DNA of 64,000 bases from Paramecium pentaurelia (GCA_905183005.1 CAJJDO010000021.1:70773-134772), one strand, 5' to 3'; positions 25,286 through 38,827 are shown, counted from the first letter of the stretch. The notes: a model not told the origin generated them from the letters alone. Program-made: numbers and translations.

Positions 25286-25322
25286 GTAGCATAAAAATGT
25301 ATAATCAACTAATAATTATATT

Positions 25323-26796
25323 TCATTTTTTATTTGTAAAATTAACACAAGGTTCTTTGTGTAATTAAATAACCCAACAACTATTTTAAAATTCTGCTTT
25401 TTCAACTAAGTTACTCCAGATTAATTTTAATACTGGATCCTTTTTATTACTAATTTCCTTTCCTTCATAAGTAATTGTTACTGTTTCCAAAATTGTCACA
25501 TCTACTGGTCTTTAATTATAAGTTAATTCTAGTATTTCAAAGATTAGCCGCTTTAATTAAATTGCAATAGTTATTATATTTTCATCTTTTGGATTGAATA
25601 TTTGTAATCTATTAAGTTTGTAACTAAAAAAATCATTCAAAAATAATAAATTTTTAGTATCAAATAATTATGTTTTCCATTGATATTTGAGAATTTTAAA
25701 ATTCATTATTTATTTTAAACAACTATTTCTAATTAACCATAAATTATTTTATTATTTTTAAATTAAAGACATCTGTAAATGTTTATAAATTCTTTTAACT
25801 AATTTCATTCTTAATTCCTCTTATTTTTTAATTGTACTCTTTAAAATAACTTTACAATCCTCAACTTTCATTACTGAATCATCAAATTTAATAATAAAAG
25901 TAGATGACAAGGATTTCATCATTGAATACCTTATTAATTACTTAGTTTTATTATCTTTTAATATTTCTATTTTTCTTGAATGAAATTCATTAATATTCTA
26001 ATTAGTGTACAAATTATATAAAGTATTCTCTAATGAATTTTTATTACATTGCCATTCCCTTAAAAATTCCTTTAATTATTTTGAATTATCACACTAAAAT
26101 GGTAGTTTATTTTGAGATTTAAATATAAACTCTAGTTTTTCATCACTGAATGTAAATATTAAATATGGTGTATCAACAATTTTTGGAAAAACACTCTCTA
26201 AAAATATTTAATATCATACCCCACATATAATCATATTAGCTTAAAAGAAAACTAGTTCTATTTAAAACATTTAGTTTATAAGAAAAAAAACACATAAAAA
26301 ACATTAGTATAAGGGTTGAGCAATAAATTATATATGATTTTTATGTTTCCATCAACATTGTGTAAATTATCTTAAAAAAAAATGTTGATATAATAATAAC
26401 TAATGACTCTTTGAATTCTGAAATTAGTATAATAATAACACCACACATTGTAAAATTACTTTGATATAAGGATAAAGCTTAAGCACTAGTATCAGTTGTA
26501 ATAATTAGTTCATAACCAATTAATAAGTATGCTAAAATTATAAGCTATATGTTTATTTTATGAATTTTGAATCTCAGAAACACAAATGACAATAATGAAT
26601 ATACTTGACAACCAATCAATATTGGCATTAATCCTAATTCATTTTATAGAACTAAAGTTATAAGTTTAGAAGTAGCCACTATAAATATACAAGCAGACCC
26701 AAATTAAAACACAGGTATACTGATAGTATTAATTCTTTATTTTTGATATTCATCCTCCAATTATTTGTATTTAAACATCAATGTATATTTGTTCAT
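25323..26796 (-). CDS. Multi-pass membrane protein B, possible degenerate sensor-kinase relative, 483 aa
   Basis: Paralogue of 17911-19382. About six N-terminal membrane segments (GSACIFIVATSKLITLVL; IILAYLLIGYELIITT) precede a cytoplasmic half. Its ends align with copy A: WESVFPKIVDTPYLIFTFSD against WEKILPKIVNQPFLLFSFDN. The 22-nt intron sits at the same residue. The C-terminal part (RLIFEILELTYNQRPVDVTI) has the feel of a histidine-kinase N-box region without ATP-binding glycines. Function is unknown. Spliced length is 484 codons. Confidence 0.82.
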
Positions 26797-27291
26797 TCTT
26801 TTCTTTCTTAAGATAATTTACAATAAAATTTATACTTAATTACATAAATACTTTAGAATAATTTTAATCATTTTTTATCAATAAAATTTTAGTATTATTA
26901 AAATATTATGAATTATTTTTTAGGAGGAAGCTCATAATTTATATGTTAATATGAGTTCAATTTATTGAAAATAAACAAAAAACATAATTTAATAAATACT
27001 GAACTTGTATTATTATAACTGAATCTGTAGCTAGCAAAGAGTATATAAATTTGTTATTAAAGATATATAAAGTATTATATGATTAATTTTAGCATATATA
27101 TTTTTCTTTGTTATATATATTAATATTTATAATCTTCTATTTGATTTTTATATATTTTATACTATTTACTTGATGATATAAAATCTCATTAAAATTATAG
27201 AATTTGTAATTTGAATATCAGAATAGTCTTATAACTAATACATGAATAAATAATAATATCAACCAAATTGAAAAATAATAATTAAGTCTTA
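26797..27291. other. Intergenic region
   Basis: About 495 AT-rich bases with no coding exon I can support. It separates two minus-strand genes. Confidence 0.4.
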
Positions 27292-28090
27292 TCAAATTGG
27301 TTTTCTACAAACAGGACATTCGTTCTTCTTTAACTTCCAAGCATCAATACAAGATTTATGAAAAATATGAGCACAATTTAAAGTCTGCAAATCTTGTGTT
27401 AAATTTTGTGTGCATATAATACATTCATCTACCTATTCTAAGGCTTTGAATTGTTGTTCTATGTATGGAATACAATCAACAAGATGGTCATTTAAAAAAT
27501 TTCTAACGATGTGATCACTACAATATGGACATGCAATCAATCCATATTCATCATCACATTTATGATCTACTTATTTTGGTTATAAGCATGCACTACAAGT
27601 TTTTGATTTTATGGTATCTGTCTGAGTAAAATTTTCCTAAATTTCTTGAATTTTTATTATATGTTAAGAGATCTATTTAGGTTTTTCACTTTGTTAATAA
27701 ATTTTAGTTAAAAAGGGTGGGGGAATCAAGAGTGGTTTTTCTCTTTTACTGGATGAAATAGGAGGAAAACCAATCAACTTTTACTAATTTTATTAATTCT
27801 AAATATTTTGGTCTTAAAGTTATTCTTTTCTTAAATCTTTCTGTTTTTCTAACTTTCTCTAAAATATCTACTAACTCTATTTCATATTTTATTTAAACAA
27901 TTAGTGCTCCTGATTATCTTTACTTTAAAAATAAGAATGAATATTATTACAATTTATCCATATTTGAATTAACAATTGTAGTATGACTTCTTTTTTACTA
28001 TTAGTTGTTATCTTTGGAATCAAAACTTAAAATGTTAAGAAATTTCTAATTAAAGTTATCATCATCATCTTCATAAAAAAAAGGATTCAT
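27292..28090 (-). CDS. RING-H2 zinc-finger protein, 256 aa
   Basis: A Q-rich N-terminal half is followed by a C-x2-C...H zinc-binding segment (CSACLQPKQVDHKC), a C2HC-type finger (CPYCSDHIVRNFLNDHLVDC) and a C-terminal RING-H2: ECIICTQNLTQDLQTLNCAH, then IFHKSCIDAW and ECPVCRKPI. The RING has a full ligand set, so E3 ubiquitin ligase activity is likely. One 28-nt intron ending AAG shifts the frame near residue 45; splicing gives 257 codons. Divergent from a gene whose ATG lies only 18 bp away. Confidence 0.88.
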
Positions 28091-28108
28091 AATAAATTAT
28101 AAATAATA

Positions 28109-28889
28109 TGATTTCAATCGATAATACTTATGATGTTTAAAATTGCAATAAAATCATTGATATATAAAAACAAAAACTTATAATTAAATAAATGAATCCA
28201 TAAACATAATAAATACAATGAAAATGTTCATTTGTAATCAAATTCTATTGAATTTTATGAACAAAAATTAGGAAAAAATATATAACATGATTTAAATGCT
28301 ATTTTAAACCAGGGTATTGTACTCTTTCAAAATAATAATTTATAAAATATCAATCGAATGACCTTATTTTGTAGAATAGATTTCAAGGTTAGTTCCATTA
28401 AAAATATTAATTAAAAATATTTCTAATCCAATTAAAAATTCTATTGTAGAATTATTGCTTGATATACTTTTAAATATACAGTCTTATTCTTTAATAATTG
28501 ATTGAGTTATAATTTTGTAAATCTTCAAAATATATATTAAAAGTTAAATGCAGATATATAATTATATAATGAAATGATAATTTTATTTAGAAGTCATAAG
28601 AAAATAGATATATTTAATTATTCAATGAGAAATCTATAATATAAAAGTGTGAGTGTACAGTTTATCAGCTTAATTTTATTATTATGTAGTTGAAAACTTT
28701 AAATTGTTGAAATAGTATTTAAAAGTGAAATTAACTTTAAGGCAAACAATAGAATAATTTAATAAATTAAGAGACATAATAATTTAGGTTTCAATAATTA
28801 TAGATCAAACTAATCATCTTAAGTTTTTAAAGTAATACAATTAATATTAAAATAACCAAATATAATTTATATAACAAAAAAAGCTATGA
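28109..28889 (+). CDS. Multi-exon gene, incompletely resolved
   Basis: Several exon-like stretches in changing frames: MISIDNTYDVQNCNK at the start, then FYEQKLGKNIQHDLNAIL, NPIKNSIVELLLDILLNIQS, and near the end a clear helical segment (LKLTLRQTIEQFNKLRDIII) reached through a 20-nt intron and running to the TGA at 28887-28889. I could not place all splice sites. No family is recognised; it is probably an all-helical protein. The start is 18 bp from the divergent RING-H2 gene, so the true start may lie further in. Confidence 0.5.
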
Positions 28890-29113
28890 TATTAATATTA
28901 TTATATAAAACTGCTAGATTCTACTATCTCATAATTTAAACTATTAAATTAAGAAAAAGAATTAGAAAATCAATAATGAAAGTATTATATATAAAAGAAT
29001 AAATATACTTTTATTAAATTTTGGATTATTTTAGGTGTCTTTATTTTAAAGTTGAAAATAATCTAATCAATATATTTCTTAAAGTAAAATAAATTTAGAT
29101 AGAATAATTTTCA

Positions 29114-30109
29114 TCAATCACAATTATAATTAGCCAATAATTAGACAAGAAATTTAAAAAATTCAGGAATAGTATTTTAATAAATTTCTAAAAATGTTGT
29201 TTCAGAAACAACGTTATTATCATAAGTATGTTTTCGATTATACATTTCAGATAATTTTCTTACTTTATCTTTCATCATAGTAATAACCATTTATTTTTAG
29301 GGCTTCTGCTTTACTTTTTTTTAAGTTGAGATTGTAGTATGCATATCAAATGGATTTCTTATAGCCTTAAATCGAAGATATTTAAAGATGATATCTGCAT
29401 CTTTTTAAGCTGCACCTCCAGCTTTGAATAACTCAAATAGATCTCTAGTATTTAAATATGTTTTAGACATCACATCATAACAGCTAAACACTAATTATAT
29501 AATTTCTATCATCATATATATTTATTACATTGCTAACTCATTTCTCTAATTTAAAGTAAAAATGATCGATATACTGCTTAAGTAATTGAATAAGGCAACT
29601 ACATTAAGTTTATTAATTTTTAAACACTAGTCTAACAACCTAATTAACTTGCAAGATAATTGACTAACTAGATATTAATAATAGCATACTTATGGTTTTG
29701 TGATTTCTTAATAAATGTTAGAATTAGACAACTATTTGAAAATCTCTTAGGTATAAGGACTATCTGGATCTAATGAAAGATAACCAACTTTCACAGCTTT
29801 TAAACGATTTGAAATTTATCTATATTTTTTATAAGTATTTTTTCTTGATGTAATCCCTGAAGAATCATGTTAACTATTGCACATTGAATATTTTTTTATT
29901 GATTGTTGTTCTAAGTGTGATATTTTTGGTAGTTCATAATACTCAGAACAATCAGACAATACATCCATTTTTTCTTTATTCTTAATAAGAAATTTAGGAT
30001 TGTATTCCAATTCTGTTTAGTAATTTAATTCTACATTGTATTTATTAAAGGAATTAGATTCATTAAATTAATAGTAATTATCTTTAGTCTTTACTCTTGA
30101 CATCATCAT
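29114..30109 (-). CDS. Hypothetical protein, about 331 aa
   Basis: Continuous open frame to the TGA at 29114. I take the ATG at 30109 (MMMSRVKTKDNYYQFNES), but the frame is open upstream to at least 30212, so an extra 5' exon is possible. The protein is mostly helical: an acidic/polar N-terminal part, then a segment such as NKLNVVALFNYLSSISIIFT and FELFKAGGAAQKDADIIF, and a basic region. It has no membrane anchor and no recognised domain. It lies 185 bp downstream of the myosin-RCC1 gene on the same strand. Confidence 0.68.
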
Positions 30110-30294
30110 ACTTGAATTAATTAAGGATCTATCTGCTCTACTTGATCTCCCTGTAAGAATAGTTATTTTCTCTTCTATACATCTCTTGAATATATTTGAT
30201 ATATCGTACATTCTTTTATTATAAATATAAATTTTATCATAATAAAATGGAAATTTAGCAGTTCATATAAAATTTTGAATGAAATAAACAATCA

Positions 30295-33200
30295 TCATTA
30301 TTCTATACTCTTTAGTAAAGATTAGATTTTCTCATTATTCTAGATTTAATTAATAAAATTTTTATCATCTTTTGTCCATTGATCTTCAGATTTAGTCATC
30401 AAATCTAGAAATCTTTATTTAATTGTTTTTAGTTTTTCAGTTTTAGTAACAGTTCTTTAATGAGATTTAATGTCTTCTATTAAAATTTTCTTTTTCAAAA
30501 CCCAATCTCTTTCATCTTCAATATAAAACATTTCTTTTTATAATTTGAAATGACTTTTAATTTATTATTTATTGAATTAATTAGATTTTCTCATAGAAGC
30601 TTCATATAAATAATTGCTTATAGATTAATTGAATGGTGGATCAATTGAATGAGGATCACTACTTTCTGACCAGATCTAATTTAATTGATTTAAGATTTTT
30701 AAAGATTTAGACAACTAATTTTCTGGTAATGAAATTGTATTAGCAAAAGTGACATAAGTTATTTCAATAGTTTTTGACCATGTAGATATTATTCTTACAG
30801 GAATCATTGAATTCAATGCAAAACTCTAATAATTATATAAAGAATTACTAATTATATTGTCTCAAACCTTGCTTAATGATTTAATTTTGAATTAGTACCA
30901 CATTATATTATTATACGATCATTTGTAATAATACTAGAACTTGTTCTTCCTGCAGACACCCATAATGCTATGATATTCAAGGGTTTAGGTAAAGTCTATT
31001 ATAATTAATATTTAATTACTTCATTTTTTAATTCAGAATTACCAAGTTGACCTCTTTCACCCCATCCCCAAGTATAAATTTTATTTCTAGTTTTTGCAAT
31101 AACATGTTTAAAACCACAACAAACCTACAATACTTTTTCAATATTAATCAGACAAGGTTCATGTCTATATCTTCTATCACCCAATCCTAATTCTCCTTCA
31201 TAATTTTCTCCCCATGAATACAATTAACCACTTTCACATAATGTAACAATAAATTGATTTCCACATGATATCATTCTAACTTTCTATTTAATAGGTATAT
31301 TAACATTTAAATTAATTAATGAAAACACTTTATTATCACTTACAATATATTTTTTGGATGACATAGTACATTCTTTATTTATATAATGTGGTTTGTATTT
31401 GATTTATTTATATTAATCACCATATTATAATAAAGAACCATCTGCAGTAGTTACTAAAATGAATTCATCACTACAACTAATAGACTTTATTCTAATGAAA
31501 TCTGGAAATATATTCTTTTCAACATTATCAAAAGTATCTTTATTTAAAATTAATTACCCATTACCAAATTCAAATATGGCAGTTCCACCCAAAGTAACAC
31601 ATAAAGTACTTTCTTCAGTAGTAAAATATGATTAAATTGGATGATCTTTTCTAAATTATTAAATAATAATATTAAGCAATGTTCTTGAATAAGAATAATT
31701 TGGATTGTAACATTAATAGATATCTGAAAGTATATCAATATCAATAGGTACAGAGAATAATGCAATTTTTGGTAATCTTGGTCTCCATTAAATGAGACAA
31801 GTTTCTAATAATGGTTAGATTTCTTCATTTTCCATATTTTCATTTGTTAAAATCCATAAACTGGATGCATCATATTTTTATTATTAAACATTTTTTTCCC
31901 ATGGTAATATAAAAGATTCATAATTCTTTTTATAAGCCATTTGTTTCTATAGATATATACGAGCAAATTTTTATACACATCTTGCAGCTGTTCTCATTTT
32001 TTGAAACATTGTTGAAAGTAATTTCATTCTAAAATATCCTTGAATTAAATAAGCAGCATCATGAGCTCTTCTAAATTAACTTCTTGCAATAAATCTTCTA
32101 ATTGCTGCTTAAATTTTTATAATTGAAACTTCCATTTTTATTTTTCTTCCTGCATTCTTTATTTGATGAATTTATTTCTTATTCTTTTTTCTAACTTAAA
32201 TTCCTCTAAAATTTGATTATATAATTATTGCTTTCTTAACTAATATCATTTACCAAGAATCATCAATAATTTTTTAAAATACAATTTTAATTTCTCTAAT
32301 TTTCCTCTCTTATTTTGATTGTACTACATATCTACAAAATTTCTATATTTTACTAATAGCTAATTTCTTTCTTGCAATATCTCTAAGTATATTAAATCTT
32401 TCAAAATATAACTTTAAATATAATGCAGATTTTTCATATTTTTATTGTATTCTTCTTTCATGTAATTTTTTATACCAAACTTAAATTAGAAATGCTGCTT
32501 TTACTCTTTTTCTTATGAATACTTTAAAACGAATTCTTTATGCTAAAGTACGAAGAGTCATTGCAATTTTCATCATCTTTTTCAAATGTTAATTCATCTT
32601 ATAAATTTTATATGATCTTTACAACTTTGCTGCCCTTTAATGTTTAAGAGTCACAATTTTTGTATATGAATCTTCAATCATTTATAATCCTGTATTACGA
32701 ATAAATATCTTTGTCTTTCCAAATAATACTTATTTTGAATCAATATGAGGCATATGTTATTTAAACATATCTAAGACTAATTGTCTAAAATCAATATCTG
32801 GATTTTTTATTAATTTACTATATATTTCATTTCTTGTCATATCAGCATATCTTTTATAAAAAAATTAATATGGTCTTCTGATGCTATAAGATTCTTTCCT
32901 AACTTTTAAGGAATCTAATACACCTAGATATCTGATTTATTTGAGAGTCATTTCAGAAAATACTTGATTTGGCAATTTACTTTCATTAGGTTTAATGCAT
33001 CTTATAAAATGAACATCGCATTAATGCAATTCTGTCATTAATTCAATCATTTCTTTTTTTATCTTTTATGATATCATCTTTTCTTTCATTCCTTCCATAG
33101 TATATAATTATTTTAAAAGTGGATTTTTTGTTTGACTTATCATTGATATAGTTTAAACACTCATTTCATCTTTGTTTTTTTCTCGAAATCCTGTAACAGT

Positions 33201-34913
33201 ATAACAAACATCTTTTGCTGTATGTACTAATATAAATGAAGGATCACTTGGCATTTTAGGTGTTTTTATTAATAGATTTGATTTATGAACAGTTCTTATT
33301 TTTTATAGAAATCCATCATCTGTTGATTTTACAGAACACGATTCATCTAAAATACTAAATATACCTCCAGGTTATTTATCTATTAATTCTATTACAGAAG
33401 TATTATCTTAAAATTCTAATTAACCTAAATGATCCTTGAGTCCTTCTTCAATAAAAATTTTCTCCTCCTCTTTGAAAACATATAGAATATACAATTGATG
33501 TAACTTTTCATTAGTATAATTGATCATAATCTATTCAAATCCATTTTTATCAAAAACCTCAAATCCATAAATATCAAGTAACCCAACAGATGTCTTAGAC
33601 TCTACTTTAGGTTTTAAAACTTTATTTAATTGAATAACTAACCAATTAAATAATCTATCATAAATATCCTTGGCCAAGGAATCTCGTGTAAATTAACATT
33701 CATCAAGTGTCAATGGAGACAATATAGTTTATTTGTTTATTACTCTTGATTTAAGAGTCAAAGCCTAAGATAGTTGTTAATTTGACAATTCAAGTAAACG
33801 CTCTACTAAGCTTTCATTAACTTAGGCAGGCTATGTATCTGTTAGAGTACTATTGTCAAACTCAAGATTTCCTAAATGTAATACTGCAAGAACTGTTTAA
33901 ACTATATTTTCAAAATCAGAATGCATTCCTAAAATTGAAAAACTTTCTTAAATTTCTTTGAACATTTCAGCATCATCAACATTTGGAATAGTATATGTTT
34001 TTGAAGAATTTAAATAATTAAATTCTTCCATTTTCATTGTTACTCCAAATTTATTTAATAGTTCTTTTGGTAGGCCTTGTAAAAAGAAATAAAATATATG
34101 AAAATTTCTTTCATTTTTACCTTATTAATTTATTCTTGACTTCTCCATCAAGTAATTAATGATTTCTGCTCCCTTAATTTATCTAGTCTTATCGTCAACA
34201 ATAATCCTAACATACTTTCCAAATCTTGATGAATTATTATTCCTCACAGTTTTTGCATTACCAAAAGCTTCTAATATAGGATTACATCCTAAAATTTAAT
34301 CTTCTATTTTATCTTTTGAAGAACTATCTGATGCAATTGATGTTAATAAATTCATAGAAAATTTTGCATTCTCAGTTTTTCCTGCTCCACTTTCTCCTGA
34401 TATAACAATTGCTTAATTCTTTTCATTCTCAAATAATTGTCTATAAGCTTATGCTGCTATTGCATATACATGAGGAGGCAAATCTTTGATAAGTTGATTC
34501 TTTTTAATGATATCATCTATATATTAATTTCTTATATCAACATCCATTAAACCATGAATTTATTTAAATGGATTTATGACTAATAATGTAGGACCTACAT
34601 AAGTAAATATAATATCCTTTCCAAATCTATATATTAAATTATTTAGTAATTCTGCATCATTAAGAATTTCCATATTTACCATATCATCAAACCCTTTATT
34701 TCCTAATATGGTTGGATCTGCTCTTTCCAATATTTGTGTTGGTTTGCATTCAATCTATCCACCAGATTCTAATTTGATAATAATTATTTTCCCATCTGAA
34801 CTTATTATTTCAGCAGGTGAAAACATAGGGTCCTTATTATCAAGATCTTACCAACACAATGCATTTGGAACTATCCAAGATAAATCTAGTTATGGTTATA
34901 ATTTTTTTGCCAT
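30295..34913 (-). CDS. Unconventional myosin with IQ motifs and RCC1-repeat tail
   Basis: Actin motor of about 1,500 aa. The head has the P-loop ISGESGAGKTEN, switch I (NNNSSRFGKYVRII) and switch II (LLDIYGFEVFDKNGFEQ). A long neck follows with many IQ-like segments (for example SIIKIQAAIRRFIARSQFRR). The tail contains RCC1/beta-propeller repeats: LYSWGENYEGELGLGDRR and IYTWGWGERGQLG. Motor plus RCC1 tail is an unusual arrangement, reported as far as I recall in alveolate myosins. The ATG at 34913 (MAKKLQPQLDLSWIVPN) is chosen because the SH3-like N-terminal region follows directly. It lies only 17 bp after the stop of the MAP kinase gene on the same strand. I did not map every intron. Confidence 0.92.
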
Positions 34914-34930
34914 ATATTTAATTATATTTA

Positions 34931-36354
34931 TCAAATAGGTTCTTCATCAGAATCGTTGTCATCATCATCAGCATCTGGATCTATTATTTTTGAGTTTTCA
35001 TTTTTTATTATATGGTTTATTATGGATGATGAATTTCGCTTTTTAGTTTCATATTCATCTTTAAAATCTTTAAAGTGATATACCAATATTTCCTCATAAA
35101 TACAATCTATTTTATTTTAATATAATACCTTTAAGTTATTGAAGTGTCATATTATACTCTTCGAATTCGAAATCTATCCTTTATACTGGTACTGCAATAG
35201 GCTGGTATTATAATATATATCATATACTTCATCATCAGGACAATGTAAAGCAGATAAATAAGGATGTTTTAAAGCATCCTCAACAGTTATTCTTTTTTTA
35301 GCATCAAAAGTAAGTAAGCTTTTCAATAAATCAATAGCAAGATTAGAAGCATTAGGAAATAATTTATTAAAATCCTTTCCTGGTCTTTTAGGAAGTCCTT
35401 TTGCAATAGTTCTATATTTTTCTTTAGGAATCATATTCAATTCTTATTCAGATGGAGTACCAATTACTTCAAATGTCAATTCTATTTGATTCTTTGTATC
35501 CATTCCAGGTAAGAAAGGTTTTCGTCTTAACAATTCTGCAAAAATACAACCAACAGACCAAACATCTACACTTTATGTATAATTTCTCCATGATAATAGT
35601 AATTCTGGAGCTCTATACCATCTAGTAGCAACATAATCAGTTAATACACCTGCTTTTGCCTAGAGTTAATATCATTTGTAAATTTTACTTTTAAATCAGG
35701 TATTAAAGCTCTTGCCAGACCAAAATCACAAATCTTTAGATCGCAATTACTGTTAACTAATAAATTACGTGGTTTTAAATCTCTATGAACCACATTTGCA
35801 GAATGTATATATTTAAGACCTCTTAATAATTAATAAAGGAAAAATTAACAATGTTCATCTGCTAGATTTTAATCTGACTTAATGATCTAAGCTAAATCTG
35901 TTTCCATCAATTCTTGAACAACGTAACTAAATCATTTTAATTTATACATATCTTCGAATTCTTCTCTTGATTTTGGAAGTAGTATTGTATTGATTCCAAT
36001 AATCTAAATATAATTGATATATACATTTTCATGTTATAATAATCTTAGTAGACGCAATTCTCTTAAAGTTCTCTTAGTAAATATTTTATGTTCGAAAGCT
36101 TTTTCAATCTTTTTTATTGCAACTAAATTATCCTCAGCATCTAATGTATTATCTCTAGCTGCTACAACTATACCATATGCTCCTTAACCAACTAGTCATA
36201 TAATACAATAAATTATACTATTGTCTAATATTTCATATTTATCATCAATCTCAAATCTAGAGCCTAATATTGTGCTCACTTTCAATTTGCTCTTTTTATT
36301 ACGGTAATTTGAATAATGTTAAATTATGTCATCTGGAAGTTAGCAAGGTTTCAT
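34931..36354 (-). CDS. MAP kinase with TDY activation motif, 425 aa
   Basis: Serine/threonine kinase of the ERK/MAPK family. Visible in order: glycine loop IGQGAYGIVVAARD, VAIKK lysine, VVHRDLKPRNLLV catalytic loop, ICDFGLA, the activation segment LTDYVATRWYRAPELLLSW, and the MAPK insert/C-lobe. The dual phosphorylation site is T-D-Y (codons at 35633-35641), as in plant group D and some protist MAPKs, rather than TEY. The C-terminus ends in an acidic stretch (DPDADDDDNDSDEEP). Six introns (27, 21, 21, 29, 26 and 22 nt) give exactly 426 codons. Its stop is 17 bp before the myosin ATG. Confidence 0.96.
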
Positions 36355-36636
36355 TTACTTTATAATATTAATTTTTTATTTTTTGATACAAAACTTATTT
36401 AAATCATGCATTAATATAACAAAATTCTACTATAATTGGCATAAATATAAACATTCTTCTTAATTAAATACTATTCGTTGACTTTCAGAAATATTTAGAG
36501 ATTTATACAAGTAGTTTAATAAAAATATTATTTTAGTAATAGTAATATGAATGGTTAAACCTTTTTATATTAGGATAATAGAATAAGTTTGATTATTTTA
36601 TTTAACAAATTATTTCAATTAAGAACTAATGCATAT

Positions 36637-37220
36637 TCAAATTTATTTATTAATTTTTTTTATACATAATAACTCTTCATTTTTAATTATATATTCTTAT
36701 TTTATTTTAAATGAGATTAGAGATATCAATGTTTGGTTCATAATCCTTTTAATAATCACATAATCACTTTATTTGACTTAATAGGTTTTATTTATCAACA
36801 AACATTTTTATTTCAAATTAGTAATGTGACTTTAATATATCTCAAATCCATCATTACTTTATAAAACCAAAGTATAATATTTCTTGATCTAAGTTTAAGT
36901 AAACATGTATTCTTATTTCATTGATTAAAAATATATATTCTCAAATTCATCAAATATTATTTCCTCAATGAATATAAATTTATCAAAAAGATTTTATAAG
37001 ATGCATTTTCAATACTTAATACCTTTAATCCAATATCCTTTTTTCTATGTGTCTTTATTCAACCTGCTTAAATATTTATTCATGTAATTTAGTTTCTTTT
37101 CAATAAAATCTACCTATATTTCTAAATCCTTATTGCTTGTCTCCTCAATTATTAATGATATATAATCTAATCACTAACATATAACTGATTTCTATGTGAT
37201 ATGAAAGAAATTATGAATAA
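36637..37220 (-). CDS. Probable gene, 5' end unresolved
   Basis: Protein-like frame ending at the TGA at 36637. Segments such as ETSNKDLEIQVDFIEKKLN and FIFIEEIIFDEFENIYF are convincing, but an in-frame TGA near 36990 and the absence of a clean start near 37200 leave the model incomplete. A candidate start is the ATG near 37250. No domain is recognised. The gene is on the same strand as, and just downstream of, the Pumilio gene. Confidence 0.42.
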
Positions 37221-37301
37221 ATTATTACTGGAATATATACTATTTCATTTATTTTAATATACTGCATAATACAAACTTAATACAATTCACAAACATTTTA
37301 T

Positions 37302-38827
37302 TCAAATAAATTGGATGGATCTTTCTACAACAGAGAATATCTTCTATCCATATTCAGAAGTATTGATTTATTATAGTATTTCAGGATGTCTCTTCATTAT
37401 TCCAAGAACTGGAATAATATATTATTAATCTAACTATAAGAATTTCTTAAAAACATAATTTCCAAATGGATGTGTTGCAAAGGCTACAAATAAATAACTA
37501 AAATATTATAATATAATTTACTTGTTCTCTAGATCAGCATTTAACATTATATTTGTAATAAATTTAATATCTTCTTATTCAATTACATCAAGAAAAACTT
37601 CAACAACATTGCTACCATATTTGTTGTAAGATAATGTTTAAAAATTACTCTTAATAATTCTGAACAGTTCCATTTTTTACAATTTAAAATTACTCTTCAA
37701 TATAAACTAAATTATGTAGTTACCAAATTCACAAATACAAAGTTATTATGATACATCCATAATTTAGTCTAATAATGATTAACTATATTATTTTTAAAGC
37801 ATAAATTAAATTATTCTACATCCATATGTATGCTATGACATAGAATATACTGATTGTTCAATATGTTTCTTCATATATTCACAAAGTTTGTAATCAAAAT
37901 TCTCCAAACAACTTAATAATACATAACAACCATTGTTATCATTAATTAATTATCTAACATGTTATTTTATCTCATCCATAAATTCAATTTATAAATTATG
38001 ATCCTCAAATTTTAAAAATTCTATCATTCTATTCATCACTCTAGAAGCATATTGATTTTTAGATAATTCAACACAATAACCTTGGAATTGATGAAATAAA
38101 CTTAATTTCCATTATTTTTCACCTAAATCAATTATTTTATTAAAATACCTGATAAAAATATTTTTTAAACCAAATAATTTCCAAATAAATCTTTTGATGT
38201 CTTAATTAAGTTTTTTTCTATAGTCTCAAAGATCAAACTTCTTTATAAAAAGGTACCATTATCAAAAATCTTTTATAGATTTCTTGAAGCATTCTAATTC
38301 CCACATATTTAATCCTAAAAATTAAAGAAAAGAGATACTAAACAATTTCTAAATTGATAATCATCTTGTCTTAATTATAATTGAACTTAATTATCTTCTT
38401 AAAGAGAAGGATGGCTGTTAAATGTGAAATAGAAAGTTTAAGGTGGAGTAATAGGTTACATAGTTTAGTGTTTTTTAGGGGAGAATTAAAGTTACTTCAA
38501 ATCATGATAAATTTTAATAGAAGGTTTCTTCTCTTTTTGTCTTTCGTTAATTCTAATATGTAAAATGAGTATATATACATTTAAGGTTATGTGTTTGTGG
38601 AATTGTAAGTCAGAGTTTCATAACCATGATTTTCTCCAAGAATTTCAATTTTTTCATTGGATTGAACCAATATAGGTTAAAACTCTTTGGCGTTCAGTGA
38701 TAATTTACTCTTTTTTCGAGTCTATTTCCTTTCATACATTTACACTTCGCTTTCATCTAAGACATTATCATAATATTCACATACCACTAAGTATTGAACC
38801 AATTAATTGTTTTTCTTCGGGATCCAT
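37302..38827 (-). CDS. Pumilio-family (PUF) RNA-binding protein, 465 aa
   Basis: Post-transcriptional regulator that binds mRNA 3' UTRs through helical PUF repeats. After a ~120-residue polar N-terminus (MDPEEKQLIGSILSDESE) several repeats are recognisable: NASRNLQKIFDNGTF, SKDLFGNYLVQKIF, KNQYASRVMNRMI, DNNGCYVLLSCLE, TYGCRIIQFML, FGNYIIQFIL, NKYGSNVVEVFL and HPFGNYVFKKFL. That is eight, the usual number. Five introns (28, 26, 24, 26 and 24 nt) give 466 codons. Identity as a PUF protein is clear; the RNA target cannot be read from this. Confidence 0.92.
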
